Below, piece after piece: positions 36,086 to 44,317 of a stretch of DNA of 64,000 nt (positions are counted from its first letter, which is position 1; each line of letters opens with the position of its first letter). The notes beneath the pieces are model-generated. The model searched no databases and was not told where the DNA came from. It saw nothing but the letters and a program-made list of their open reading frames with translations. Source of the stretch: JAEUNJ01 sp052035955 (GTDB lineage Bacteria; Pseudomonadota; Gammaproteobacteria; Burkholderiales; Rhodocyclaceae). Both the position numbers and the translations under genes were made by a program. The stretch is from assembly GCA_052035955.1 (NCBI GenBank), contig JBPOHD010000032.1, positions 1 through 64,000 on the forward strand, in the 5' to 3' direction.

Positions 36086-36813
36086 TGGATCTGATCCTTC
36101 CCGATTGGCCTGCGCCTCGCCTCGTGCGTGCCTTTTCGACGACCCGCCGCGGCGGTGTGGGGAAAGGCCCGTACGACAGCCTGAATCTCGCCACCCACGT
36201 GGGGGACTCGTCGGCTGCCGTCGAGCAAAACCGCAGGCTGCTGGACGGGGTGTTGCCGTCCTCGCCGCGCTGGCTCGAGCAGGTGCACGGCGACCGTTGC
36301 GTTGTCGCGGAATCGGTGAATGGTCCCGTGGCGGCCGATGCCAGTGTTGCAACCACGGCGGGAATCGTCTGCGCCGTATTGACGGCCGACTGCCTGCCGA
36401 TCCTGTTCTGCGATGAGGACGGAACGACGGTGGCCGCTGCCCATGCCGGCTGGCGCGGACTCGCCGGCGGCGTGATCGAACGAGCCGTGGAGGCCATGCC
36501 GGTGTCCCCCAGTCGTGTGCTGGCTTGGTTCGGGCCGGCGATCGGCCCGGCACGCTACCAGGTGGGGCCCGAGGTTCGATCCGCCTTCATCGCCGCCGAC
36601 GCCGGTGCGGATGAGGCCTTTCGCAGCGACGGCGGCGATCGGTGGCTATGCGACCTCTATGCCCTGGCGCGCCGGCGCCTGGCCGCGATGGGCATCACCC
36701 GTGTCTATGGTGGCAGCCATTGCACCTCAAGCGATGCGGCCAGCTTCTTCTCTTACCGGCGCGATGGGCCAACCGGCCGGATGGCGACCCTCGTGTGGCT
36801 GGAATCCCGATGA
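36085..36813 (+). CDS. pgeF: peptidoglycan editing factor PgeF / laccase-domain protein
   Basis: 242 residues of the YfiH/DUF152 family: QVHGDRCVV, LTADCLPILF, AHAGWRGLAGG and the GGSHCTSSDAASFFSYRRDG end. Metal-binding His/Cys residues are all present. The family prevents incorrect incorporation of serine into cell-wall peptides in E. coli and shows purine nucleoside phosphorylase activity. Overlaps rluD by one base. Confidence 0.92.
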   Translation: MDLILPDWPAPRLVRAFSTTRRGGVGKGPYDSLNLATHVGDSSAAVEQNRRLLDGVLPSSPRWLEQVHGDRCVVAESVNGPVAADASVATTAGIVCAVLTADCLPILFCDEDGTTVAAAHAGWRGLAGGVIERAVEAMPVSPSRVLAWFGPAIGPARYQVGPEVRSAFIAADAGADEAFRSDGGDRWLCDLYALARRRLAAMGITRVYGGSHCTSSDAASFFSYRRDGPTGRMATLVWLESR

Positions 36814-36835
36814 TCCGATGCGCGACGGCGTCGCG

Positions 36836-38167
36836 TCACGCGAAGCTGTCGCTCATCAGGTTCGAGAACCACTTGTACATTTCCTCGAAGTTGTCCGTCG
36901 AGGGCGCGTCGGCCTCGCCGGAGGCGCCCGGCACCACCTTCATCGTGCGGCTGGTCGTGTCCAAGGCGAAGAGCGCGGTCAGCCACGACGCGGTCGTGGC
37001 GGTGATGGGCGAGTAGCAGGCCGAATTGGTGACCAGATTGGTGTCCGGCAGGCCGCCTGCGAGGGCGCGCAATACGGCGTCGGCACAGGTCTTGGCCTCC
37101 TGGTTGGCGATGTGGCCGGCTTTGGGCTGACCCGAGGAGCATGCGTCTCCGATCACATGGATGCGCGGAATCACCGTCGATTCGTAGCTCGCGACATCGA
37201 CCCCCGCCCAGCGCCCGCCCCCGGCGTTGGCAAGGCCCGCCTTGGCGGCGATGGCGCCGGCTCGTTGGGCCGGAATGAGGTTCAGGACGTCGCCCTTCAC
37301 CGGACCGTTGTTCGTCGAGACGGACTTGGTCTGCGCGTCGACCGAGAGGATTCGGGTGTTCGGCCGGTAATCGACGATCCCCGAGTAGGTGGTCTTGAAC
37401 GCATTGCCGAAACTGACGGGCTCGGCAATGATGTACGGATTCTCGTCCAGCACGATCACTTTCGCCCCGCGGTTGTTGCGCTTCAGGTAGTCGGCCACCA
37501 GACAGGCCCTTTCGTAGGGGCCCGGCGGGCAGCGGTAGGGGGCGAGGGGAATGGACATGACGAAAACCCCGCCGCGCCGCATGGCCCGAATCTGGTCGCG
37601 CAAGGCCTGGGTTTGCGGACCGGCCTTCCAGGCATGCGGCACGATCGCCTGGGCGTTCGGGGATTCCAGGCCGGGGATGGTGTCGAATTCGATGCCCGGG
37701 GCCACGACGAGGCGGTCGTAGTCCAATTGCGTCCCGGAGGAGAGAATCACCTTGCGGCCCGCCGGGTCGACCGCGGTGACCTCGGCTTGCAGGAACTTGA
37801 CGCCGTAGTGCTTCGCCAGGAGGTCGTAGCCGAAGTAAAGGCTGCTCATGGAAAGCGTTCCGTTCAACACCAGGTTGCTCATGATGTTGGAGGTATAGAA
37901 CGGCGCCCGGTCGATCAGGGTGACCTGGACCCCGGTTCCGCCCCAAAGACGCAGGTACTTCGCCAGCGTCGCCCCCGCCATGCCTCCGCCGACGATCACC
38001 ACGCGTCCGGAAAGGCCCGCGATGGCGGGTACCGGAAAGGGCCGGAGGCTGGTCGGAATCCAGGTGCTGCGAGGGACGGTGGTCTGTGCAAGGAGTTCAC
38101 GCATCGGCGTGAGGGCCAGGGCCCCAAGGCCCAGGGTCTTCAGGAGGGCGCGGCGTTGCGAGTGCAT
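36836..38167 (-). CDS. FAD-dependent sulfide dehydrogenase (flavocytochrome c flavoprotein subunit, FccB-like)
   Basis: 443-residue periplasmic flavoprotein. The N-terminus MHSQRRALLKTLGLGALAL carries a twin-arginine-type signal. A Rossmann fingerprint VVIVGGGMAGATLAKYL begins near 55, and a second FAD segment near 330 (IPRIHVIGDACSSGQPKAGH). Cysteines in RCPPGPYERACLV and NSACYSPI are the family's redox/flavin-region cysteines. Sulfide is oxidised to sulfur and electrons pass to cytochrome c, encoded 20 bases upstream. Assignment is by family similarity; related oxidoreductases of the same fold act on other substrates. Confidence 0.85.
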   Translation of the reverse strand: MHSQRRALLKTLGLGALALTPMRELLAQTTVPRSTWIPTSLRPFPVPAIAGLSGRVVIVGGGMAGATLAKYLRLWGGTGVQVTLIDRAPFYTSNIMSNLVLNGTLSMSSLYFGYDLLAKHYGVKFLQAEVTAVDPAGRKVILSSGTQLDYDRLVVAPGIEFDTIPGLESPNAQAIVPHAWKAGPQTQALRDQIRAMRRGGVFVMSIPLAPYRCPPGPYERACLVADYLKRNNRGAKVIVLDENPYIIAEPVSFGNAFKTTYSGIVDYRPNTRILSVDAQTKSVSTNNGPVKGDVLNLIPAQRAGAIAAKAGLANAGGGRWAGVDVASYESTVIPRIHVIGDACSSGQPKAGHIANQEAKTCADAVLRALAGGLPDTNLVTNSACYSPITATTASWLTALFALDTTSRTMKVVPGASGEADAPSTDNFEEMYKWFSNLMSDSFA

Positions 38168-38187
38168 GGTCGATTCTCCGGTCTGCG

Positions 38188-38499
38188 TCAGCGGGGTTGG
38201 GTGCCGAGGTAATTCGCGATGGCTCGCAATTGGGCGTCGGTGTAGCCAAGGGCGTGGACCGTCATGATTCCCTTGTCCTCTCCTGGGCGTCTCATTTCCG
38301 TCAGTTCGCTGTAGATCTCCTTGGCGGATTTTCCGGCAAGGGCTTCGAATCCCGCGACCGCACGGCCGTTGGTACCGTGGCATTGGAAGCAGTTCGATGC
38401 CAGCAGGCGACCTGCCGGCGGAGCATAGGCGGACTGGGCTTGGGCCTGGCTGGCAAGGAGCAACGCAACGATGAACGGAACGGCGTGGTGCGGGCGCAT
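38188..38499 (-). CDS. small monoheme cytochrome c, partner of the flavoprotein
   Basis: 103 residues: signal peptide (about 1-21, ending ASQAQAQ), a single heme motif CFQCH and a later methionine (KGIMTVHALGYT) as candidate axial ligand. GGAG precedes the ATG at 38499. It heads a two-gene operon with the FccB-like gene. Classical FccA is often a larger diheme cytochrome; this is a monoheme class I protein. Confidence 0.88.
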   Translation of the reverse strand: MRPHHAVPFIVALLLASQAQAQSAYAPPAGRLLASNCFQCHGTNGRAVAGFEALAGKSAKEIYSELTEMRRPGEDKGIMTVHALGYTDAQLRAIANYLGTQPR

Positions 38500-38672
38500 G
38501 GGATTTCTCCGGGTTGAAGGAAATCGTCGGGGACGACGTTGATCAATGGGGCACCACTGAACGGGGCGAATAATAGGGGGGAAAAAATCCCACGTCAATG
38601 CCTAATGTGGGAAAATTGCCCCGGCTCAGGCCCGGTTCCCTAAAATGGCCACCTATTTCCACGGATCGCCCC

Positions 38673-39515
38673 ATGTCGGAGAAAGACGAGTTCGGACTTC
38701 CACCCGCACTGATATCGGCCCTGCGCAGGGTACTGAATCCGATCGCGCGTCTCATGCTCGCGAGAGGGGTCACCCTGCCCATGGCCGTGGAATTGCTCAA
38801 GCGGGTCTTCGTCGAGGTTGCCGACAGGGATTTCCGCCTCGGCGACCGGGCCGCCACCGACAGCAGAATCAGTCTGTTGACCGGCGTCCATCGCAAGGAC
38901 GTCCGCAGATTGCGCGGGCTTCCTCACGTGGAGTCGGCACTGCCGCCCAAAGTCTCCCTGGGGGCACAACTGATAGGAGCCTGGCTGGCCAACCCGCGGT
39001 TCAGAACCTCCGATGGGGGGATCAAACCCCTCCCTCGGGCCGCCAAGAAAGGCGGTGAGGAGTCCTTCGAAGCATTGGTGGCCGGCGTCAGCAAGGACAT
39101 TAGGGCCCGTCCGGTTCTCGACGAATGGCTGCGACTCGGCGTCGCCAGCCTTAATGCGGAGGACGAAGTCGTCCTCAATACCGCGGCCTTCGTACCCCAG
39201 GAGGGCTACGAGGAAAAGTTGGCCTATTTTGGCCTCAACGTGGGCGACCACGCGGCAGCAGCGGCGGACAACGTGCTGGGACGTACCCCTCCCTGGTTCG
39301 AGCGTTCGGTCCATTACCTTGGCTTGACGGAAGCACAGGTGGATACCCTCCGCAAGCGCCTCGCCGCGGAAGGGATGCGACTCCTGCAGGATCTCAACGA
39401 CCAGGCGCGCCAACCCGCCCCCACGACGACCGAGGCCACAACGCGGTTCACGGCCGGGATCTATTTCTTCAGCGAACGCCGTCCGGACGATGGTCCGCGG
39501 ACAGAGGGGGAATGA
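38673..39515 (+). CDS. DUF6502 family protein
   Basis: 280-residue cytoplasmic protein with no signal or membrane helix. The N-terminal half looks like a winged-helix-type region (ALRRVLNPIARLMLARG, LLKRVFVEVADRDF, SRISLLTGVHRKDVRRLRG), typical of DUF6502, a family without known function. DNA binding is an inference. It overlaps the next gene by four bases (ATGA), starting a DUF6502-DUF5666-outer-membrane-protein operon. Confidence 0.8.
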   Translation: MSEKDEFGLPPALISALRRVLNPIARLMLARGVTLPMAVELLKRVFVEVADRDFRLGDRAATDSRISLLTGVHRKDVRRLRGLPHVESALPPKVSLGAQLIGAWLANPRFRTSDGGIKPLPRAAKKGGEESFEALVAGVSKDIRARPVLDEWLRLGVASLNAEDEVVLNTAAFVPQEGYEEKLAYFGLNVGDHAAAAADNVLGRTPPWFERSVHYLGLTEAQVDTLRKRLAAEGMRLLQDLNDQARQPAPTTTEATTRFTAGIYFFSERRPDDGPRTEGE

Positions 39516-41365
39516 ACCGCGCCATGGTCACCGCGCGCGCCGCCCTCCTGTTGCTGGGAATCGCAATGGCCGGCAGCGGCATTGCCGGACCGGTGTGTGT
39601 CGATCCAGACGGTGGCATCGGGGGCACCGGGGCGGCCGCGCGTTCGGGTGGCATAGGGGGAACGGGATCCCGCGATGAAGGCCAGGGCGGGATCGGCGGG
39701 ACCGGAGCCCCGGCATCCGGCCGGAGCGGTATCGGCGGTACTGGCGCGCCTCAGCCTGGATCGGCGCCTGGGTCGGCCGATGGGGGAGGGATCGGTGGAA
39801 CCGGCGTCGTCGCCGACGGCATGGGAGGCACCGGATTGCCGGCGGACGCCGGTCGGGTCGGGATAGTCGGGACGATCACCGGTTTTGCCTCCGTATGCGT
39901 CAATGGCATGGAAGTGCATTTCCAGCCCCAGACGCCGGTCAGCGAGAATGGTGCCACGGCGAGTACAGGTGCCCTTGCCGTCGGGCAGGTCGTCGCCATC
40001 GAGGCGACCAAGGGTCCCGGCGGTTGGCATGCCCACGGCATGGCCATCCTGAACGCCCTCGAAGGCCCGCTTACGGCCTTACCCGGGGCTGACGGCACTT
40101 TCAAGGTCATGGGATATCCCGTCAAGTTGGCGCACGGCGGGAAGCACGCGGTCGACGCGGGAGGGATGCGCGTCGGGGCCCACGTCAAGGTAAGCGGTTT
40201 TCCGGGAGCCTCGGGAATTCTGCTGGCGACGCGGGTCCAGGGGGTTCCGAAGGGGGCCGATGCCAGTGCGGTCGGACTGGTCACCAAAGGCCCCGCCGGT
40301 GCCAAAGTCGGCGCCCTGGCGCTTGCCGGTCCGGTGGTGCCGGGTCAGGCCGTCGTCCGGGGGCACTGGAACGGTACCCAACTGGTGGTTGCAAAGACCT
40401 TGCCCGATCCTGTGGCGCGGGCTGCCGGCGTTTCCGGTCTGGTGCTGGTCGAGGCGGTGGTGACCGGAAAGTCCGGACAGGGGAAGATACTGGCGGCCGG
40501 TCGAGTCATCGATGTGGGTCGGGCGACCGGTCTGCCGGACGGTTCCGGGAACCCCTTGACCGTAGACCAGCGGGTGCTCATCACCGGTCATTTGGGCGCC
40601 GACGGCTCCATCCAGGCCAAGCGCGTGGAACTCCTGCAGCGCCTCCCTGGGACGGCGGGGTCGGAACACCGTGGCGTTTCCAATCCGGCGTCGGTCCAGA
40701 TGCCCGGCGCGATCGCCGACGGGAACGCAAAGGTCCAGTCGACGACGACTCCGGCCAGGGGTGCGGGCATTGGGAGTTTGCAGAAACTCGATTCCGGCAA
40801 AGGTCTTGAGATGCCGACAACCCCTGAGGTGGCGGTTCGTGGCGAAAAAAAGGAGACCGTGAACTCAGATCAATCCGCGAAGGCCGAAAGGGTCGAAAAG
40901 CTTGATAAGGCCGAGAAGGCCGAGAAGGCCGAGAAGGTCGAGAAGGCCGAGAAGGCCGAGAAGGCCGAGAAGGTCGAGAAGGCCGAGAAGGCCGAGAAGG
41001 CGGAGAAGGTCGAGAAGGCCGAGAAGGTCGAGAAGGTCGAGAAGGGCGAGAAGGCCGAGAAGGTCGAGAAGGTCGAGAAGGTCGAGAAGGTCGAGAAGGT
41101 CGAGAAGGTCGAGAAGGTCGAAAAGGTCGAGAAGGTCGAGAAGGTCGAAAAGGTCGAGAAGGTCGAGAAGGTCGAGAAACCTGAGAAGGTCGAGAAGGTC
41201 GAGAAGCCTGAAAAGGTGGAGAAGGTCGAGAAGCCTGAAAAGGTGGAGAAGGTCGAGAAGGTCGAAAAGGTGGAGAAGGTCGAAAAGGTGGAGAAGGTCG
41301 AGAAGCCCGAAAAGGTCGAGAAGGTCGAGAAGCCTGAAAAGGTCGAGAAACTGGAGAAACGCTGA
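39512..41365 (+). CDS. secreted DUF5666 protein with Gly-rich repeats and long Glu-Lys tail
   Basis: 617 residues: signal peptide (about 1-25), a Gly-rich stretch with six GGIGGTG-like motifs (about 34-108), several DUF5666 OB-like beta domains (about 115-375; VGIVGTITGFASVCVNGMEV), a spacer, then a tail of about 150 residues made of (Glu-Lys-Val/Ala/Pro) triplets and ending in LEKR. DUF5666 has no known activity. The tail is highly charged and should be helical or extended; it may span the periplasm or bind a surface polymer. The tail is encoded by about 51 nine-base units, likely variable in length between strains. Translationally coupled to the DUF6502 gene. Confidence 0.85.
   Translation: MNRAMVTARAALLLLGIAMAGSGIAGPVCVDPDGGIGGTGAAARSGGIGGTGSRDEGQGGIGGTGAPASGRSGIGGTGAPQPGSAPGSADGGGIGGTGVVADGMGGTGLPADAGRVGIVGTITGFASVCVNGMEVHFQPQTPVSENGATASTGALAVGQVVAIEATKGPGGWHAHGMAILNALEGPLTALPGADGTFKVMGYPVKLAHGGKHAVDAGGMRVGAHVKVSGFPGASGILLATRVQGVPKGADASAVGLVTKGPAGAKVGALALAGPVVPGQAVVRGHWNGTQLVVAKTLPDPVARAAGVSGLVLVEAVVTGKSGQGKILAAGRVIDVGRATGLPDGSGNPLTVDQRVLITGHLGADGSIQAKRVELLQRLPGTAGSEHRGVSNPASVQMPGAIADGNAKVQSTTTPARGAGIGSLQKLDSGKGLEMPTTPEVAVRGEKKETVNSDQSAKAERVEKLDKAEKAEKAEKVEKAEKAEKAEKVEKAEKAEKAEKVEKAEKVEKVEKGEKAEKVEKVEKVEKVEKVEKVEKVEKVEKVEKVEKVEKVEKVEKPEKVEKVEKPEKVEKVEKPEKVEKVEKVEKVEKVEKVEKVEKPEKVEKVEKPEKVEKLEKR
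39611..39836 (+). repeat. GGIGGTG-encoding degenerate repeat
   Basis: Six imperfect copies encoding GGIGGTG (variants SGIGGTG, GMGGTG) separated by 6-17 residues, just after the signal peptide of the DUF5666 protein. Nucleotide copies differ at third positions, so this is an older protein-level repeat than the 9-bp array. Confidence 0.75.
40904..41362 (+). repeat. 9-bp tandem repeat array, about 51 units
   Basis: Units are variants of GAGAAGGTC (also GAGAAGGCC, GAAAAGGTG, GAGAAGCCT). Since nine is a multiple of three, gain or loss of units keeps the frame. Neighbouring homogeneous GAGAAGGTC runs (about 41070-41180) suggest recent slippage. All six frames lack stops here. Confidence 0.95.
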
Positions 41366-41367
41366 AC

Positions 41368-42165
41368 ATGGGAATGCGAGCCGCGATTGGCAGGTATGGC
41401 GTAGTCCTTCGAACCGTGTTCGGGGTCCTTCTGGCCGGCAGCCTGCAGACGGAGGTTGTCGCCCAAGGCGAATGGACCTTCGCCAGCGGCGCCGATTTCT
41501 CGTCGGGCAAGTATGGCGACGTGACACGCACGGATACCTGGTACTTCCCGTTCTCGGCCAAGTACGAGACCGAGGCCTGGAACCTCAAACTCACGGTTCC
41601 CCACGTCATCACGCGGGGCGCCGGAAACGTTTCGGGGTCTGGTGCCGATCGGGTTGCCCTCGGGGTGGCAGGAGGGGCCCGCAGGACGGTGTCGGGCCTT
41701 GGGGACGTGGTGTTGTCGGGGGGCCATGGAATCTACGAGAGCGGGGCGCTCTCCCTCGATCTCATGGGAAAGGTGAAGTTCGGTACGGGTGATGCTGCGA
41801 AGGGTCTCGGAACCGGCAAGAACGACTATACGATCTCCGTGGAGGCGACGAAACCGGTCGGGAGGCATGCCCTGTTCGCATCCGTGGGATGGCGGAAGAT
41901 GGGGGATCCGGACGGTTCTGACTTCCGCAATCCGTGGCTGGCTTCCCTTGGCTTTTCCTCCCGAATTTCTGCCGATACCAGTGCCGGACTCATGGCCGAC
42001 TATCGCCAGAAATTGATGCCAGGCAGCATCTCCGCGCGCGAGGTGACCGGATTCGTGACGACAAAACTCGGAAGCGGCTGGAAACTCCAGACCTATGCGG
42101 TCGCCGGCCTGGCCAAGAACAGTCCCGATTTCGGATTGGGGTTCCTAGTCTTCTATACCCGTTGA
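41368..42165 (+). CDS. outer-membrane beta-barrel protein, third gene of the DUF6502 operon
   Basis: 265 residues with a signal peptide (about 1-33) followed by alternating amphipathic strands (WNLKLTVPHVITRG, GALSLDLMGKVKFGTG, GRHALFASVGWRKMG) and an aromatic end (LGFLVFYTR). It resembles transporter-type outer-membrane proteins of about 10-12 strands. The substrate is unknown. It starts two bases after the stop of the DUF5666 gene, so the secreted repeat protein and the barrel are probably made together. Confidence 0.75.
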   Translation: MGMRAAIGRYGVVLRTVFGVLLAGSLQTEVVAQGEWTFASGADFSSGKYGDVTRTDTWYFPFSAKYETEAWNLKLTVPHVITRGAGNVSGSGADRVALGVAGGARRTVSGLGDVVLSGGHGIYESGALSLDLMGKVKFGTGDAAKGLGTGKNDYTISVEATKPVGRHALFASVGWRKMGDPDGSDFRNPWLASLGFSSRISADTSAGLMADYRQKLMPGSISAREVTGFVTTKLGSGWKLQTYAVAGLAKNSPDFGLGFLVFYTR

Positions 42166-42177
42166 GCGGGCGGCACC

Positions 42178-42183
42178 TATAAT
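42178..42183 (+). promoter_or_regulatory. -10 box for the ZIP transporter gene
   Basis: Perfect TATAAT 28 bases before the ZIP ATG, immediately after the barrel gene. The -35 is not evident. Confidence 0.4.
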
Positions 42184-42211
42184 CAGCGGTTTCCCGCTGC
42201 TGCCATCCCCT

Positions 42212-42994
42212 ATGTCTGTCCCGGCCTGGATCGTGCTGATGTCCCTCGCGGGGGGAGTGGCGTCGGTTCTGGCCGCCGCCGCCTTTGCCTATACGGCGAA
42301 AGCTGCCTGGGTCCCCATGCTGATCAGTTATGCAATCGGTGCCCTATTGGGAGCGGCATTCCTGGAAGTACTTCCCCACGCCATTATCGCCAGCGGCGAC
42401 GCGACGAGCAGTGCCGCGACGGTGCTGGTGGGCATCCTGGTCTTCTTCCTGCTGGAAAAGTTGGTCCTCTGGAGACATTGCCATTTCGAGTCCTGCGAGG
42501 GACACGAGGGTCATACGCATTCCCACGATGACCACGGTCGCAGTGGCCTGCTGATTCTGGTGGGCGACACTTTCCACAATTTCGTCGATGGCGTACTGAT
42601 CGCGGCGGCCTTCATGGAAGACGTCAGGCTGGGACTCATTACCGCCCTCGCCATGATTGCCCACGAGATTCCCCAGGAAGTCGGTGACTTTCTCATCCTG
42701 CTGCATTCGGGATACTCCAAGGCTCGGGCCCTTGCCTTCAACCTTTTTTCGAGCCTCGCGACGCTGGTCGGCGGCCTCCTGGCCTATGGGGCATTGTCCA
42801 TGGTGCAGGGCGCCGTGCCCGTCCTGCTTTCTCTCGCGGCCGCCAGCATGATCTACGTGGCCGTCGCCGACCTGATTCCAGGTCTGCACAAGCGCACCGA
42901 ACTACGGGCGACGGTCCAGCAGGTCTCGCTGATCATCCTCGGCGTTTTGACCATACTCCTCGCCCATCGCCTGGCCGACAGCCTCGGCGCGTGA
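42212..42994 (+). CDS. ZIP-family metal transporter
   Basis: 260-residue membrane protein, about eight helices. The cytoplasmic loop is His-rich (CHFESCEGHEGHTHSHDDHG, about 93-112), and helices 4-5 contain the metal-path residues DTFHNFVDGVLI and AHEIPQEVGDF. It probably imports zinc or another divalent metal. The 3' end overlaps a convergent small membrane-protein gene by 93 bases. Confidence 0.92.
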   Translation: MSVPAWIVLMSLAGGVASVLAAAAFAYTAKAAWVPMLISYAIGALLGAAFLEVLPHAIIASGDATSSAATVLVGILVFFLLEKLVLWRHCHFESCEGHEGHTHSHDDHGRSGLLILVGDTFHNFVDGVLIAAAFMEDVRLGLITALAMIAHEIPQEVGDFLILLHSGYSKARALAFNLFSSLATLVGGLLAYGALSMVQGAVPVLLSLAAASMIYVAVADLIPGLHKRTELRATVQQVSLIILGVLTILLAHRLADSLGA

Positions 42995-43153
42995 GGCGCG
43001 ACGTCGCCGTTCCGGCGTGCCGAGGAGCCAAAGGAGCAACGCCAGCGGTGCCAGGCCATAGAACAACAAGGTGAGCAGGCCGGCGACCAGGGAGTCTTCG
43101 GCCAGGGCCATCAGGCCGACGACGTAGAGCCAGGCAATGGCGACGATGTACAT
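42902..43153 (-). CDS. small membrane protein, convergent with the ZIP gene
   Basis: 83 residues: two transmembrane helices (about 3-20 and 25-45; YIVAIAWLYVVGLMALAE and GLLTLLFYGLAPLALLLWLLG) followed by an Arg-rich then acidic cytosolic tail. The first 50 residues resemble a conserved hypothetical family of betaproteobacteria. The tail is encoded opposite the ZIP 3' end, so the true end could be affected by that overlap. Function unknown. Confidence 0.6.
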   Translation of the reverse strand: MYIVAIAWLYVVGLMALAEDSLVAGLLTLLFYGLAPLALLLWLLGTPERRRRASRAEAVGQAMGEEYGQNAEDDQRDLLDRRP

Positions 43154-43202
43154 GGCCGGAACCTAGGCGGCGGCCTCAATGACGACGGTATCGTTCTGCG
43201 GT

Positions 43203-43231
43203 TTGACCGTGACCGTCCGCACCGGTAGAAT
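43203..43231 (+). promoter_or_regulatory. sigma70 promoter of the tRNA-Pro/tRNA-Arg pair
   Basis: TTGACC (43203-43208), 17-base spacer, TAGAAT (43226-43231), ten bases before tRNA-Pro. Confidence 0.7.
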
Positions 43232-43241
43232 GCGCGGTCCT

Positions 43242-43318
43242 CGGGGTGTAGCGCAGCCCGGTAGCGCGCTTGCTTTGGGAGCAAGATGTCGGGGGTTCGA
43301 ATCCCTCCACCCCGACCA
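43242..43318 (+). tRNA. tRNA-Pro (anticodon TGG)
   Basis: 77-nt tRNA, acceptor CGGGGTG/CACCCCG, anticodon arm CTTGC-TTTGGGA-GCAAG, CCA encoded. It is followed 20 bases later by tRNA-Arg. Confidence 0.98.
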
Positions 43319-43338
43319 AAGCACATTTCCTTCGCGGA

Positions 43339-43415
43339 CCGCCCGTAGCTCAACCGGATAGAGCACCGGCCTTCTAAGCCGGGGGTTAGGGGTTCGAGTC
43401 CCTTCGGGCGGGCCA
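43339..43415 (+). tRNA. tRNA-Arg (anticodon TCT)
   Basis: 77-nt tRNA, acceptor CCGCCCG/CGGGCGG, anticodon arm CCGGC-CTTCTAA-GCCGG, CCA encoded. Reads the rare AGA/AGG codons; pairs with tRNA-Pro in one transcript. Confidence 0.97.
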
Positions 43416-43500
43416 AACGCCAATCCATCATGGTCGGCCCCGACCGGGCCGGCGGAGGCGTGCGACACAGTTCCTCCTCCTTCCCGTTGGCTCGATTTCA

Positions 43501-44181
43501 TCATTTTTGAGGCAGGCCGCGTGTCTTGGCGTTTCGGATTTTCGCGGCCAGATCCGAGTGGCCGTTTTTCGCGGCCAGATCGGATGCATTTCGTCCGTCG
43601 CGGTCCACGATTCCCGTATTGGCGCCGTTCGCCAGCAGCAATGCGACCATCGGACCCTGGCCAGTGGCAGCCGCCAAGTGGAGCGGGGTGCGTCCACCCG
43701 GGGTCTTCGAATCGAGCTTGGCCCCTTTTTCGGCGAGAACCTTGGCCGCCGACTGCCCGCCCATCACGACCGCGGCATGGAGGGGCGACAACCCGAGCGC
43801 ATCCCTGGCGTTCGCATTGGCCCCCTTGTCGAGCAGGAAGGCCAGAGACTCGGGCTGGTTGCAGAATGCGGCTGCGAAAACCGGGGTACGTTGAAGTCCG
43901 TCCGAGGCATCGAGTTTCCCTCCGTCATTGGCGGTCCGTTCGAGCCGGCTTGCATCGCCCGAAGCGGCGGCTGAGAAGAGTTTCTTTTCCTCCGGGTCCA
44001 GATCCCCGATCGGCATGAAACAGGCGACGGTGGACGCTCCGGGGCCCACCATCGAAACGGTCGTGCCCGTCGGTGCCTTGGACGAGCCGCTTTCGCCGCA
44101 TCCGCCCAGGGCGGCGACGGCCATCGTCCAGACAGCAAGCCCCATGGGGCACCATGGCTTGGAGGTTGGTTTCCTGATCAT
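43501..44181 (-). CDS. ankyrin-repeat lipoprotein
   Basis: 226 residues: lipoprotein signal with lipobox LGGC (C28), a linker, and about four ankyrin repeats (KLFSAAASGDASRLERTAN, TPVFAAAFCNQPESLAFLL, SPLHAAVVMGGQSAAKVL, TPLHLAAATGQGPMVALLL). Ankyrin arrays bind proteins; location is periplasmic face of a membrane. GGAG lies nine bases before the ATG. No enzymatic domain. Its binding partner is not evident from the neighbours. Confidence 0.88.
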   Translation of the reverse strand: MIRKPTSKPWCPMGLAVWTMAVAALGGCGESGSSKAPTGTTVSMVGPGASTVACFMPIGDLDPEEKKLFSAAASGDASRLERTANDGGKLDASDGLQRTPVFAAAFCNQPESLAFLLDKGANANARDALGLSPLHAAVVMGGQSAAKVLAEKGAKLDSKTPGGRTPLHLAAATGQGPMVALLLANGANTGIVDRDGRNASDLAAKNGHSDLAAKIRNAKTRGLPQK

Positions 44182-44317
44182 GCGATTCTCCGTGAAGGCT
44201 CGGCGGAACGGGGTGGCGATGGCGGCAGATGGAGCCGTAATGCCGACGAGTGCCGAAGTTGCCCATCCATTGCGCCTGTCGCGAGGGAATTCCGGGCCAG
44301 CACCGGGGGCGCCCCGT

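Noticed and set aside
40904..41362. CRISPR-like repeat array
   Set aside because: The units are nine bases without spacers and lie within a coding frame.
40870..41868. Minus-strand frame encoding Ser-Thr-Phe triplets across the 9-bp repeats
   Set aside because: It arises from the periodic repeat, which has no stop in any frame; no ribosome-binding site or signal was seen.
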